From: REEB506 sp049317545
Lineage (GTDB): Bacteria; Pseudomonadota; Alphaproteobacteria; Caulobacterales; Aquidulcibacteraceae
DNA length: 64,000 nt
NCBI GenBank assembly: GCA_049317545.1
Contig: JBMOIB010000005.1
Location: 5,857 to 69,856 of the forward strand
Reading direction: 5' to 3'
A program made the translations under genes and the position numbers. How positions within the stretch are numbered: the first letter of the stretch is position 1; each line of letters begins with the position of its first letter. Shown piece by piece: positions 36,984 through 45,705 of this stretch. The notes under the pieces are model-generated. The model was given only the letters and a program-made list of their open reading frames with translations, searched no databases and was not told the DNA's origin.

Positions 36984-37960
36984 TGGGTTGCTCCTTGCGA
37001 CAAAGCGGGATCGAGAACGGGCGGGACCGACGCGGGATAGGCCGGCGCGAAATGGTGCTCGACAGCCCACAGGTACCAATTGTCGACGACGGTTCCGGTC
37101 AAGAGAATGCCGATGCCGCCGGTCAGAGTGGTGAGCACCGCAAACCACCAGGCCCAACGGTGGATGGATTCCATCGACGCGTTGAAGCCCATGGTCCAGC
37201 GCCAGAACAGGGCTGCACGTTCCGAAGCCGTTCCGCGATCGGTGATCTGCTCGATCTCGCGTTCGCCGCCATAGCGGCCAACAGCCAGAATCGTCGCGCC
37301 GTGCATCGCGAAGAGAAGCACAGAGCCGTACAGGAACACGATCGAGAGGCAGTGGAACGGGTTGTAGAAGAGGTTCCCGTAACGGATCGAGAACGCCGAC
37401 GTCCAGTCGAGGTGCGGGAACACGCCGTAAGGAACGGCTTCGCTCCAAGATCCCATCGCCAGCGGCCGAATGAGGCCGAGAACGAGCACCAGCCAAAGCG
37501 CCGATGCGAACGCCCAAGACACATGCGTACCGAGGCCCAGCGACTTCGCCCGCGTGTAGGTGCGCGCCCACCAAAGGACGAGAGACGCCAGGAAGCAGAA
37601 GCTCGCGATGACCCACCATCCGCCGTCATTCAGCGGAATGAAGATCTGCGTGCCGTATTGCGGGCCCGGCGGATCCAGCGACAGCCAGAACAATTGCCGG
37701 ATGAATTGCACCGGGTCCCAGCCGACCGAGGCCCACATGTGTAGGCCGACGATTTCGAACCACGCGAGCCCGAAGATCAGCGAGGCGACGCCGTAGCCGC
37801 CGAGATAGAGCGGCCCGATCTGCGCATTGCCGATCTTTCCGGCCCAATACGAGAAGAACGAACCGTCTTCGCGCGCGCCGTCGGTCTTGGGAAGCGGCAC
37901 GCCCGTTTCGAGGGGGCCGCGCACCTGAATTTGATTGAAGATGTTTTGATAGCCAGCCAT
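36980..37960 (-). CDS. pufM: Reaction centre M subunit
   Basis: 326 aa, five membrane helices. Starts at MAGYQNIFNQIQVRGP. HLDWTSAFSIRYGNLFYNPFHCLSIVFLYGSVLLFAMHGATILA carries the bacteriochlorophyll- and iron-ligand histidines, and RYGGEREIEQITDRGTASERAALFWRWTMGFNASMESIHRWAW carries the bridging Glu and another His. Binds the special pair, bacteriopheophytin, QA and carotenoid with PufL. A longer frame to 38104 would overlap pufL; the ATG at 37960 is 16 nt after pufL and follows GGAGGGC. Confidence 0.98.
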   Translation of the reverse strand: MAGYQNIFNQIQVRGPLETGVPLPKTDGAREDGSFFSYWAGKIGNAQIGPLYLGGYGVASLIFGLAWFEIVGLHMWASVGWDPVQFIRQLFWLSLDPPGPQYGTQIFIPLNDGGWWVIASFCFLASLVLWWARTYTRAKSLGLGTHVSWAFASALWLVLVLGLIRPLAMGSWSEAVPYGVFPHLDWTSAFSIRYGNLFYNPFHCLSIVFLYGSVLLFAMHGATILAVGRYGGEREIEQITDRGTASERAALFWRWTMGFNASMESIHRWAWWFAVLTTLTGGIGILLTGTVVDNWYLWAVEHHFAPAYPASVPPVLDPALSQGATQ

Positions 37961-37976
37961 CGCCCAGCCCTCCTCG

Positions 37977-38801
37977 TCAGCGCCAGATCGGCAGGTCAAG
38001 CCACCACGTCCACCATTCAGGCCAGCCGCGCGTCCAGAACGGGCCGCTGATGATGATGCAAATCGCCGCCCAGAATCCGCTCGACAGCGCCAGGAACAAT
38101 CCAAGCCTGTGAATGCCCAACGTGCCGATCGAATAGCCGATCAGATCGCGGAAGAACGTATCTTCGTGTTCCGGCGTTTTGACGGTTTGGCCGTCGCCCG
38201 GATTGGTGGCGGAGAGGACGAGCGATCCGTGCAACGCCAGGGCGAACGTCGTGGTGAAGAAGAACGTCACCGCGATCATGTGCGCCGGGTTGTAGTGAAA
38301 GCTCAGGTACTGATACCCGACGTTCGACACCCAATCGAGGTGGGAGAAGATCCCGTACGGGAAGCCGTGGCCCCAGGCGCCGAGAAGAAGCGGCCGGATC
38401 ACGACCAGGGACACATAGGCGAAGATCGCGACGCTGAAAGCGATCGGCACATGATAGCCGATGCCAAGCTTACGACAGATTTCGACCTCACGAAGCGCCC
38501 ACGAAACGAACGCCCCGATCGCGCAGATCGTGACGACCTGCCAGATGCCGCCGTCGCGCAAGGGCGCAAGTCCAAGTCCGTACTTCAGGTCGGGCGGCTC
38601 AACCGAGATCAGCCAGGGGTTAAACTGCCCCTGCAGGCTCGCTGAATAAAAGATCAGCACGGTTCCCAGGGCGGCGAAGAAGGCTGTCGTCACGCCGAAA
38701 AAGCCGACGTAAAACGGGCCAACCCAGAAATCGAACAAGTCGCCGCCGATCAGGGTGCCGCCTCTCACGCGATACTTGCGCTCGAAACTCAACAAGGCCA
38801 T
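37977..38801 (-). CDS. pufL: Reaction centre L subunit
   Basis: 274 aa, five membrane helices. Begins MALLSFERKYRVRGGTLIGGDLFDFWVGPFYVGFFGV, the usual PufL start. SHLDWVSNVGYQYLSFHYNPAHMIAVTFFFTTTFALALHG includes the special-pair and iron-ligand His; EDTFFRDLIGYSIGTLGIHRLGLFLAL includes the last His and the QB region. GGAGGA stands 7 nt upstream. The 125 nt between pufA and pufL contain stabilising hairpins, so pufL message is probably less abundant than pufBA message. Confidence 0.98.
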   Translation of the reverse strand: MALLSFERKYRVRGGTLIGGDLFDFWVGPFYVGFFGVTTAFFAALGTVLIFYSASLQGQFNPWLISVEPPDLKYGLGLAPLRDGGIWQVVTICAIGAFVSWALREVEICRKLGIGYHVPIAFSVAIFAYVSLVVIRPLLLGAWGHGFPYGIFSHLDWVSNVGYQYLSFHYNPAHMIAVTFFFTTTFALALHGSLVLSATNPGDGQTVKTPEHEDTFFRDLIGYSIGTLGIHRLGLFLALSSGFWAAICIIISGPFWTRGWPEWWTWWLDLPIWR

Positions 38802-38884
38802 GGCCTAATCCTCCGCGTCGGAACCCCGTCCGCGCTGGCTTTTGTCGTTGTGGACCGCACGCGGTGCGGCCGAATTCGAAAGTG

Positions 38885-38921
38885 GCGGGCGAGGTCGACG
38901 TCAGCGTCGGGCCTCGCCCGC
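38885..38921 (-). promoter_or_regulatory. pufA-pufL intercistronic mRNA hairpin
   Basis: A 10-bp perfect stem, GCGGGCGAGG with CCTCGCCCGC, plus a shorter inner CGACG/CGTCG pairing, starts 5 nt after the pufA stop. A second stem GGCCGCAC/GTGCGGTC lies further toward pufL. In Rhodobacter such hairpins protect the pufBA segment from 3'-5' decay and raise LH1 over RC. Known there; inferred here. Confidence 0.75.
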
Positions 38922-38926
38922 AACCA

Positions 38927-39109
38927 TCACGGGGTCGCCGCAGGCGCCGCCGGTTCGCTCGCAGCCGCGGGATACGGCCCGTTCAGCCAGCTGCCGTAGC
39001 GCGGCGTGCTGAGCTGGACGAAATGGTTCACCATCACCATGAAGAAGGCGAACGCCAAAATCCCGATCAGCGCGCGGCGCGGATCAAAAAGAAGCCAAAT
39101 TTTCCACAT
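38927..39109 (-). CDS. pufA: LH1 alpha polypeptide
   Basis: 60 aa. MWKIWLLFDPRRALIGILAFAF is the canonical alpha N-terminus; His29 in the single membrane helix (MVMVNHFVQLSTPRYGSWL) is the bacteriochlorophyll ligand. The C-terminal 15 residues are Pro/Ala-rich. Located 29 nt after pufB. Forms the LH1 ring with PufB around the RC. No pufX is found nearby. Very confident. Confidence 0.97.
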   Translation of the reverse strand: MWKIWLLFDPRRALIGILAFAFFMVMVNHFVQLSTPRYGSWLNGPYPAAASEPAAPAATP

Positions 39110-39138
39110 CGAACGTGCTCCGATTTATCTGTGGATCT

Positions 39139-39291
39139 TCAGAACCAAGGGCGCCACGACCACACCAGGAAGTGCGCGACGAGGTTCAACAGAAAGAAGA
39201 CGGCCATGCTGGCCACCAGGATGTTGTGGAACTCTTTGGCCTCACTCTCGGTGAGCCCCGACAAAGAGCCTCCTCGTTCATTCTCCGCCAT
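39139..39291 (-). CDS. pufB: LH1 beta polypeptide
   Basis: 50 aa. Starts MAENERGGSLSGLTESEAKEFH, with His40 in VAHFLVWSWRPW as bacteriochlorophyll ligand and His22 conserved. The ATG at 39291 has GGAGATAGGAGA upstream; a longer open frame to 39336 would add 15 unrelated residues. It directly precedes pufA. No pufQ lies upstream; bchZ ends about 150 nt away. Confidence 0.96.
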   Translation of the reverse strand: MAENERGGSLSGLTESEAKEFHNILVASMAVFFLLNLVAHFLVWSWRPWF

Positions 39292-39336
39292 TCTCCTATC
39301 TCCAGTAATGCCCCGTGAGAGGCGTCGCCGCGTCAT

Positions 39337-39353
39337 GTCCCCGCGGCGGGGTC
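39337..39353 (-). promoter_or_regulatory. Hairpin between bchZ and pufB
   Basis: GTCCCCGC and GCGGGGTC arms around one base, with one mismatch, 46 nt before the pufB start. A looser CGCCGG/CCGGCG repeat follows at 39361-39392. They may mark processing or a puf-specific promoter region in the bchZ-pufB gap of 150 nt. No perfect PpsR site is seen here. Confidence 0.4.
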
Positions 39354-39441
39354 AGCCGAACGCCGGAGCGTTGCGACACTTTGCGGCCGGCGTGCGCAGC
39401 TGAGCGCTGCATACGGCGGCCAATCGAAAAGCGAGCGTCCA

Positions 39442-40893
39442 TCATGCCGCCTGCCCCGAACTGAGATCGGCGAACGCGCGCACGACGCGCGTTTCGTCGA
39501 CGGTTTCATCGCCCGCCGCGCGTGCGGCGCGCTCGGCGGCGTCGCGCAGGCGCTTGGCCGCGGAAATGCGCACCAGGACAGGCTGGGCTTCGACGAGATC
39601 GTCGAGCGCCTGTTTGGCGCGATCATCCCAGGCCAGTTCCTTGTGCGGACGAGCAGGCGTCGCTTCGACGGCGTCCATCTGAGTCGCGAGCGGGAGGATC
39701 GCGAACAGCGCGTCGAACAGCGCGTTGCAAACTTCCTGCACGAGGAAGGTCGCGCCGGAATAGCCCATGAAGGGCGTCCCGGTGTGGCGGCGGATGACAG
39801 CGCCCGGGAATGAGGCCGGCACATAGAGCGCACGCGAGCCGAGCTCGGCCATGTACATGCGCTCGTTGTAGGAGCCGAACATCACAAGCGGCGGGGTGTC
39901 CTTGATCGCCTGGCGCACGGCCGCATTGTCCGGCTTCACGCCGGCGCTGCGCGCGAACGAAAACGTGCACGGCAGGCCAAGGTCTTCCTCGAGGAAATGC
40001 CGGACGCCGCGCGCATAGGTCTCGGTCGCCACGATCGCGAAACTCGCCGTGCCGAAGAAATCCTGCGTGACTGACCGCCACAGATCCCAAAGCGGTTTGA
40101 TCGTCGTGTGCTTCTCGCGCTCGATGAACGGCTCAGGATCGCAGCCCGTGAGTTCGCCAAGCGTGCGCAGGAATTTCGTCGTCGAGGTCAGGCCGATCGG
40201 CGCCTGCAGATAGGGCCGCTCGAGGACTTCGCAGAGATTGCGGCCGAACTCGCGATAAAGACAGACATTGACCTCGGCGTCAGCGAGCTTGCGGATATCG
40301 GCCAAATGGCTCCCGAGCGGAAACACCATATTGACCTCGCACCCGGCCCCTTCAATCAGCCGGCGGATCTCGGCGAGATCGGACGGCATGTTGAACGTGC
40401 CGTAGATCGGACCGATGATGTTGACCTTCGGCTTTTCGCCGTCTTTGCGCGGCTTCGGCTTCGGCATTTTCTTCGGGCCGAACTGCGTCCACAACCAGGT
40501 CAGCGCGCGATCCGCGCTTTGCCATTGGTCTTCGTCGATCGTGCGCGGCAGGAAGCGCTGGATGTTGGTGCCTTCCGGCGTCACGCCGCCGCCGATCATC
40601 TCGGCGATCGAGCCCGTGACGACGACCGCGGGCAGAGCCGGATCGAGCGTTTTCCAGGCGCGTTTCATGGCGCCTTCCGTTCCCGTCTTGCCGAGCTCGT
40701 CTTCGCCGAGGCCGGTGACCACGATCGGCAGCTCATGCGGCGGCAAACCGTCCGTGTAGTGCAGAACCGAGGTGACCGGCAGGTTCTCGCAGCCGACAGG
40801 GCCATCGATGATGACCTGCAGGCCCTTGATCGCGGTGAAGGCGTAGACCGCGCCCCAATAGCCGCCGGCGCGGTCGTGATCGAGGATCAACAT
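39442..40893 (-). CDS. bchZ: Chlorophyllide a reductase subunit Z
   Basis: 483 aa. With BchY forms the nitrogenase-like component that reduces ring B of chlorophyllide a. MLILDHDRAGGYWGAVYAFTAIKGLQVIIDGPVGCENLPVTSVLHYTDGLPPHELP begins the protein and holds the cluster Cys; GFGPKKMPKPKPRKDGEKPKVNIIGPIYGTFNMPSDL is typical. The ATG at 40893 is 40 nt downstream of bchY. The frame to 40971 lies inside bchY and is ignored. Complete. Confidence 0.96.
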   Translation of the reverse strand: MLILDHDRAGGYWGAVYAFTAIKGLQVIIDGPVGCENLPVTSVLHYTDGLPPHELPIVVTGLGEDELGKTGTEGAMKRAWKTLDPALPAVVVTGSIAEMIGGGVTPEGTNIQRFLPRTIDEDQWQSADRALTWLWTQFGPKKMPKPKPRKDGEKPKVNIIGPIYGTFNMPSDLAEIRRLIEGAGCEVNMVFPLGSHLADIRKLADAEVNVCLYREFGRNLCEVLERPYLQAPIGLTSTTKFLRTLGELTGCDPEPFIEREKHTTIKPLWDLWRSVTQDFFGTASFAIVATETYARGVRHFLEEDLGLPCTFSFARSAGVKPDNAAVRQAIKDTPPLVMFGSYNERMYMAELGSRALYVPASFPGAVIRRHTGTPFMGYSGATFLVQEVCNALFDALFAILPLATQMDAVEATPARPHKELAWDDRAKQALDDLVEAQPVLVRISAAKRLRDAAERAARAAGDETVDETRVVRAFADLSSGQAA

Positions 40894-40933
40894 GACGGCG
40901 CCTCCGCGGCGCTGGAGATGGTCAGAGGACGGA

Positions 40934-42469
40934 TCATGTGCCCACGGCCTCCTCGGCCTTGCGCAACGCATCCATCTGCTTGGCGAACCGCGCCTTGAAT
41001 TCCGGCCGGTCGCTTGGCGTATCTTCCCAGACGCCCGTCGCGTGTCCCGTCCCGACGCCTTCGAAGAAGTCCTGCATCCGGTCGAAGCGCGCCTTGTTGG
41101 CGAGCGCGGCGTTGATCACCGTCGCCAAAGAGCCGGCGCCTGCCGGCCCCATCAGCGGCCGCGCGGAGATCAGATTGGTGAAATAGAGCGCAGGAATGGC
41201 GCGCTCCTTGGCGTGCTGCACGACCGGCGTGGTGCCAATGGCGAGATCGGGCTTGAGCGCGTCGACGGCGGCGAGATCGTTTTCGAGCGAGGCGCGGAAC
41301 TGCACGGGAATGCCCCGCGCTTCCAGCCATTCGCGGTCGGGATCGGACCAACGCGTGCGCGGGCACGCCGTGCCGACATAAGCGACGTCGGCGCCGCTCT
41401 CCACCAGAAGCCGCGCCACGAGAAGTTCGGATCCCTCGTAACCGCTGAGCGTGATGCGTCCCTTGATCGGCTTTGCAGCCAGCGCACCCGCGATCGCCGG
41501 CAGGAAGGCGTTCTTGGCGGAATCGACTTTCGCTTGCGCAATACCGCAGGCGGCGCCGACCGCGTCGAGCCACGCGGCCGTGCCATCCCGCCCGACAGGA
41601 GCCGAGCCGATCACCGATCGGCCAGCCGCTTCGAACTCGCGCACGCAGGCGGTATAAAATGGATGGATCGCCGCGACGGCGGCGCAGTCGAGCGCAGCGT
41701 AAAGCTCGCGCCATTCGCGCGTTGGCACGACCGGGCCCGCCGCCAGGCCAAGCGGTTCGAGCATGCGGCCGATTCCCACGGGATCGGCGGGAAACATCTC
41801 GCCAAGCAAGGCGATCGTCGGCTTGTCGGCGCGCTCGCGCGGCGCCGCGACCGGGCCGGCCTCGGCCTCTTTGCGGGCGTAGGCGAGCATGGCGCCGGCC
41901 AGCACGTCCTTGGCCTCCGCGTGCGTCGGTATGCCGAAGCCCGGTACGTCGATGCCGATGATGCGCACGCCGTTGATCTCTTTCGGGAGCAATTGCAGCG
42001 GCACGCCCGACGCCGTCGGCACGCACAGGTTCGTCACGACGATCGTGTCGTAGAGCGCCGGATCGGCGAGCTGGAACACGGCGTCGCGAATGTCTTCGAA
42101 GAGCTTGCCCGTGACCAAAGTCTCGGAATTGAACGGCACATAGCCGACCGAGCGACGCGCGCCATAGAAGTGCGACGTGAACGTCAGCCCATAGACGCAG
42201 CAGGCTGATCCCGAGAGCACCGTGGCGGTGCGCCGCATGCGCAGACCGACCCGCAGCGACCCGAACGCCGGGCACATGCTCTGAGGCTGATCGTGGGGTC
42301 CCTGCGGATAATCAGCCGCATAGCGCGCGAGGATTTCAGACTTGCCGGCTTGTTCGGCGGCCTTGCGCAATTCTCCGGTCGAATGGCAGCCGCCCGCATC
42401 CACGCGCACCGGCTCTGACGCCGTGTCGCCAAGGGGGGCCCTGCCCTGATCGGAGACGTGTTCGCTCAT
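40934..42469 (-). CDS. bchY: Chlorophyllide a reductase subunit Y
   Basis: 511 aa. Partner of BchZ. QSMCPAFGSLRVGLRMRRTATVLSGSACCVYGLTFTSHFYGARRSVGYVPFN contains the cluster cysteines; VTNLCVPTASGVPLQLLPKEINGVRIIGIDVPGFG is typical. Four nt after bchX, so coupled. The complex is oxygen-sensitive and uses BchX as reductant. No defect seen. Confidence 0.96.
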   Translation of the reverse strand: MSEHVSDQGRAPLGDTASEPVRVDAGGCHSTGELRKAAEQAGKSEILARYAADYPQGPHDQPQSMCPAFGSLRVGLRMRRTATVLSGSACCVYGLTFTSHFYGARRSVGYVPFNSETLVTGKLFEDIRDAVFQLADPALYDTIVVTNLCVPTASGVPLQLLPKEINGVRIIGIDVPGFGIPTHAEAKDVLAGAMLAYARKEAEAGPVAAPRERADKPTIALLGEMFPADPVGIGRMLEPLGLAAGPVVPTREWRELYAALDCAAVAAIHPFYTACVREFEAAGRSVIGSAPVGRDGTAAWLDAVGAACGIAQAKVDSAKNAFLPAIAGALAAKPIKGRITLSGYEGSELLVARLLVESGADVAYVGTACPRTRWSDPDREWLEARGIPVQFRASLENDLAAVDALKPDLAIGTTPVVQHAKERAIPALYFTNLISARPLMGPAGAGSLATVINAALANKARFDRMQDFFEGVGTGHATGVWEDTPSDRPEFKARFAKQMDALRKAEEAVGT

Positions 42470-42473
42470 TCCG

Positions 42474-43463
42474 TCAGACCTCGTCGTAAACGACTTCGAG
42501 GGATTTCTTGGCGACGAAGCTCGCGCCGCGCATGTCGGCCTGGCTCGCCGGCAGGAGCGTCACGTTCGCGCCCGTCGACTCCGGATCGAACAGGGCCAGG
42601 AGCCCGTCGCCGGTCAGCGGTTTTGGTCGTTGCGGCGGAGCCACTTCGACGCTGTGCGCGAGCGCCTCGAACAGCGAGCCCCAGCGGCCGTCCGGCCGGC
42701 CGACGATCTCGTAATTGGCGCTCTTGCGACGGATGTCGTCATCGGCGGGGATCGCGGCGAGCACCGGGATGCCAACCGCATCCGCAAAGGCCTGCGCTTC
42801 GCCCGTGCCGTCGTCCTTGTTGATGACTAGGCCGGCCACGCCGACATTGCCGCCGAGCTTGCGGAAGTATTCCACCGCAGAGCAGACATTGTTGGCGACG
42901 TACAAAGATTGCAGGTCGTTCGACCCGACGACGATCACCTTCTGGCACATGTCGCGCGCGATCGGCAGGCCGAAGCCGCCGCACACCACGTCGCCCAGGA
43001 AGTCGAGCAGGACGTAGTCGAAATCCCAATCATGGAAGCCGAGTTTTTCGAGCAGTTCGAAGCCGTGGATAATGCCGCGACCGCCGCAGCCGCGACCGAC
43101 TTCCGGACCGCCGAGCTCCATCGCGAACACGCCGTCGCGCTTGAAACAGACGTCCTCGATGCGCACCTCTTCCCCGGCGAGCTTTTTCTTCGAGGAGGTC
43201 TCGATGATCGTCGGGCAGGCCTTGCCGCCGAACAGGAGCGATGTCGTATCCGACTTCGGATCGCAGCCGATCAGCAGAACGCGTTTGCCCTGCTGGGCCA
43301 TCATGTAGCTGAGATTGGAGAGCGTGAAGCTCTTGCCGATCCCGCCCTTGCCGTAGATCGCGATGATCTGGGTCTTTTTCGTCGCTTCGCCGACCGGAAC
43401 GGGATCCGGCTCGACATCGGCTTCGGCGCGCAAGTGCTTCTGCGCGATCAAGGTGACGCTCAT
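42474..43463 (-). CDS. bchX: Chlorophyllide a reductase iron-sulfur ATPase
   Basis: 329 aa. NifH-like. Has an N-terminal extension of about 35 residues (MSVTLIAQKHLRAEADVEPDPVPVGEATKK) before the P-loop IYGKGGIGKSFTLSNLSYMMA. Cluster Cys: GGPEVGRGCGGRGI and LDFLGDVVCGGFGLPIARDMCQ. The start overlaps the bchC stop by 4 nt. It reduces BchYZ, while the related BchL feeds BchNB. The frame to 43634 lies inside bchC and is not used. Confidence 0.97.
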   Translation of the reverse strand: MSVTLIAQKHLRAEADVEPDPVPVGEATKKTQIIAIYGKGGIGKSFTLSNLSYMMAQQGKRVLLIGCDPKSDTTSLLFGGKACPTIIETSSKKKLAGEEVRIEDVCFKRDGVFAMELGGPEVGRGCGGRGIIHGFELLEKLGFHDWDFDYVLLDFLGDVVCGGFGLPIARDMCQKVIVVGSNDLQSLYVANNVCSAVEYFRKLGGNVGVAGLVINKDDGTGEAQAFADAVGIPVLAAIPADDDIRRKSANYEIVGRPDGRWGSLFEALAHSVEVAPPQRPKPLTGDGLLALFDPESTGANVTLLPASQADMRGASFVAKKSLEVVYDEV

Positions 43464-44395
43464 GCGCAGCCTCTCCAATCCAGAACCATTTTGAGGCATT
43501 CGGCGTCGCCGAATGCGGTGCGGTAAGCTGCCTGCGCATCGCCCGCATCGGTGCGGTGCGTGAGCAAGGCGTCGAGCGAAAACAGACCGGCGTTCATGAG
43601 CGCCTTGACGCGGACCAGATCGTCCGGCTGCCACTCCGCGGCGACGCGCAGTCGCGCTTCGCGCATGAAGGCCGGTGCGAATGCGAAGGCCAACGGCGCT
43701 TCGTAGAAACCGGCCAACACGATCTCGCCGCCCTTGGCGAGCCGTTGCACGAGCGTATCGAGCAAAGCGGAATCGCCGCTGGCGTCGTAGATCGAGGCGT
43801 AATTGCGCCGATCGTCCGTTTTCGGATCAATGACTGGATAAGGCTGCGTCGACCCGATGCGCAGGGGATTGGTTTCCCAAACGACCGGCGCCGGCGCGCC
43901 GGCTGCGATCGTAAGGCGCGCAAGGAGGCGCCCGAGCATGCCGTGGCCGATGATCAGGTCTGGCGGGGAGCCGCCGGAAATTGCGTGCTGGGCAGTGGCG
44001 GCGAGCGCCAGCAGGACGCCGCGTTCGGCCAGCCGCTCAGGCATTTCGATCGCGCGGGCGCTCGGAATCACCACGCGACGCGCCGCGCCGCCGAACAGGC
44101 CGCGCGCGTCCTTGTAGCAGGTCGCTCCGGGGACGAAGACGCGCTCGCCGAGCCGATGCTGCGCCGCCTCGCCCACCTGAACGACGCGACCAACGGATTC
44201 GTACCCGGGCACCAGCGGGTAGCCCATTCCGGGAAAGGCCGGCATGCGGCCTGTCCAGAACAGCTTTTCGGTGCCCGTGCTGATCCCGCTCCACTCGATC
44301 TCGACGACGACGTCGTCGGCGGCGGCCGGCTGCAACTCGAGCCGACGCAGCGCAATCTGCTCAGGTTTTTCGAGGACGACGGCAATGGTGTCCAT
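43460..44395 (-). CDS. bchC: 3-hydroxyethyl bacteriochlorophyllide a dehydrogenase
   Basis: 311 aa. Oxidises the 3-hydroxyethyl group to acetyl. A zinc-type MDR fold: MDTIAVVLEKPEQIALRRLEL, EIEWSGISTGTEKLFWTGRMPAFPGMGYPLVPGYESVG, and the nucleotide-binding IIGHGMLGRLLARL. The first gene of bchCXYZ after a 150-nt gap from crtF, with a perfect PpsR site 88 nt upstream of the ATG, so it can be transcribed on its own as well as from crtEF. ATG at 44395 chosen; frame extends to 44437. Confidence 0.95.
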   Translation of the reverse strand: MDTIAVVLEKPEQIALRRLELQPAAADDVVVEIEWSGISTGTEKLFWTGRMPAFPGMGYPLVPGYESVGRVVQVGEAAQHRLGERVFVPGATCYKDARGLFGGAARRVVIPSARAIEMPERLAERGVLLALAATAQHAISGGSPPDLIIGHGMLGRLLARLTIAAGAPAPVVWETNPLRIGSTQPYPVIDPKTDDRRNYASIYDASGDSALLDTLVQRLAKGGEIVLAGFYEAPLAFAFAPAFMREARLRVAAEWQPDDLVRVKALMNAGLFSLDALLTHRTDAGDAQAAYRTAFGDAECLKMVLDWRGCA

Positions 44396-44482
44396 GGTCG
44401 CCTGCTCCCTCATCCGAAAGCCCGGAAGCTTTCCCAAATCATGGCCGCATCGCAGCGTGCGAAACGGTCCTGCGGCACGAGT

Positions 44483-44500
44483 TGTAAGTTTATTTTGACA
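44483..44500. promoter_or_regulatory. PpsR-type operator upstream of bchC
   Basis: An exact TGT-N12-ACA palindrome, TGTAAGTTTATTTTGACA, in AT-richer DNA. A second dyad TTGACA-N8-TGTCAA begins inside it at 44496. It lies 88 nt before the bchC start, the same place as the known bchC operators of Rhodobacter. Repression under air by PpsR (encoded at 16.8 kb) is likely. Confidence 0.8.
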
Positions 44501-44545
44501 CTCAACAATGTCAACGCAAATTGATCGCGTCTCGGCGCGGGGGCG

Positions 44546-45694
44546 CTAGGCGCGCGCTTCGATCAGCTCGATCAGGAGAGGGGTTGGTGGGACGATCCGG
44601 CGGACCTGGCGAAGCCCGGCCGCGCGCAGCATGTCGCAAACCTCATGCGGGGCGCGCGCGCGTCCGGTGCCCATGCTGCGGAGGTAGATGTTGAAAAACG
44701 CGTCGCTCACGGCCGATCGGCCGCCCATCTGCTCGGCCACCAGAAGTCGACCGCCCGGCGGCAGCGCGGCGTGCGCCTTGCGCAATAGCGCCAGCGCTTC
44801 ATCGTCGTCGTGGTCGTGAAGAACCCTAACAAGGGTAATGAGGTCGGCGCCGTGCGGCAGAGCGTCCCGGTGAAAATCCCCAGCGCAAACAGTCGCACGG
44901 TCCGCAAGGCCCGCGTCTCGAAAGGCCTTTTCGGCGCGCGCGGCGACGGCGGGAACATCGAACAGCACGAGGCGGCTGGTTGTCGCCTTTTGAGCAGCGG
45001 CGATCAGAAACGCGCCCTCGCCGCCGCCAACGTCCATGATCGCCTGCGCCCGCTCGATTGGATAGGCCGCCAGGATTTGCGCCGCAGCCATGGGTTGCGT
45101 CCGCGCCATCAGCGTCGAATAGGCGGCTGCGTCGTCTGCTCCCACCTCGCGCGGCGCTTGAGCGCCGGCATACGGCCAGAATGCCGCAAGCCGGCCAGGC
45201 TGAGCGCCCCTAAAGAAGGCAACGGGATCGTTCAAGTCGGCGTAAAGCAGCCCATGGTGGGCGATGACGTCGCGCAGGCCGGGAGTCGCCAACAAGGCTG
45301 CTCCCTGAGGCCCCAGGGCAATGCGATCGCGGTCGAGGCGCTCCAATAGCCCAAGCGCCGCGGCTGCCTTGAAGAGCGTTTCCGCGCCTTGCGGCGGCAG
45401 TTCGACGAGCGCCCCCAGCGCCGAAGCGTCCATCGGGCCTGACGCCAACACCTCGAGGATTTTGAGTTCGACGCAAGCGGCCGCAACCTTCGCGTAGACA
45501 AACCCAACCACGACGTCGAACAGCGCCTCGGCGCGTTGAGCCACGACGCCGCGGGTCAGAGGAAAACGCGCGGCCCAGGCCTGAAATCGCGGATCCATCA
45601 ACAGGCGATTGCGCAGGCCGACCCAGCGCTCGCGCCACGAAGGGGCGGGGCTGTGGGGCCTTGTCAAGGACGCGGGGCTCGCTGCGAAAGCCAC
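44546..45694 (-). CDS. crtF: Hydroxyneurosporene/demethylspheroidene O-methyltransferase
   Basis: 382 aa. SAM-dependent O-methyltransferase adding the methoxy group of spheroidene or spirilloxanthin. An N-terminal dimerisation region (AEALFDVVVGFVYAKVAAACVELKILEVLA) is followed by the SAM motif AIMDVGGGEGAFLIAAAQ and LVRVLHDHDDDEALALL, with FNIYLRSMGTGRARAPHEVCDMLRAAGL at the C-terminus. It begins 11 nt after crtE, giving the standard crtEF pair upstream of bchCXYZ. Confidence 0.94.
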   Translation of the reverse strand: MAFAASPASLTRPHSPAPSWRERWVGLRNRLLMDPRFQAWAARFPLTRGVVAQRAEALFDVVVGFVYAKVAAACVELKILEVLASGPMDASALGALVELPPQGAETLFKAAAALGLLERLDRDRIALGPQGAALLATPGLRDVIAHHGLLYADLNDPVAFFRGAQPGRLAAFWPYAGAQAPREVGADDAAAYSTLMARTQPMAAAQILAAYPIERAQAIMDVGGGEGAFLIAAAQKATTSRLVLFDVPAVAARAEKAFRDAGLADRATVCAGDFHRDALPHGADLITLVRVLHDHDDDEALALLRKAHAALPPGGRLLVAEQMGGRSAVSDAFFNIYLRSMGTGRARAPHEVCDMLRAAGLRQVRRIVPPTPLLIELIEARA

Positions 45695-45705
45695 CCTGCC
45701 CGCGC

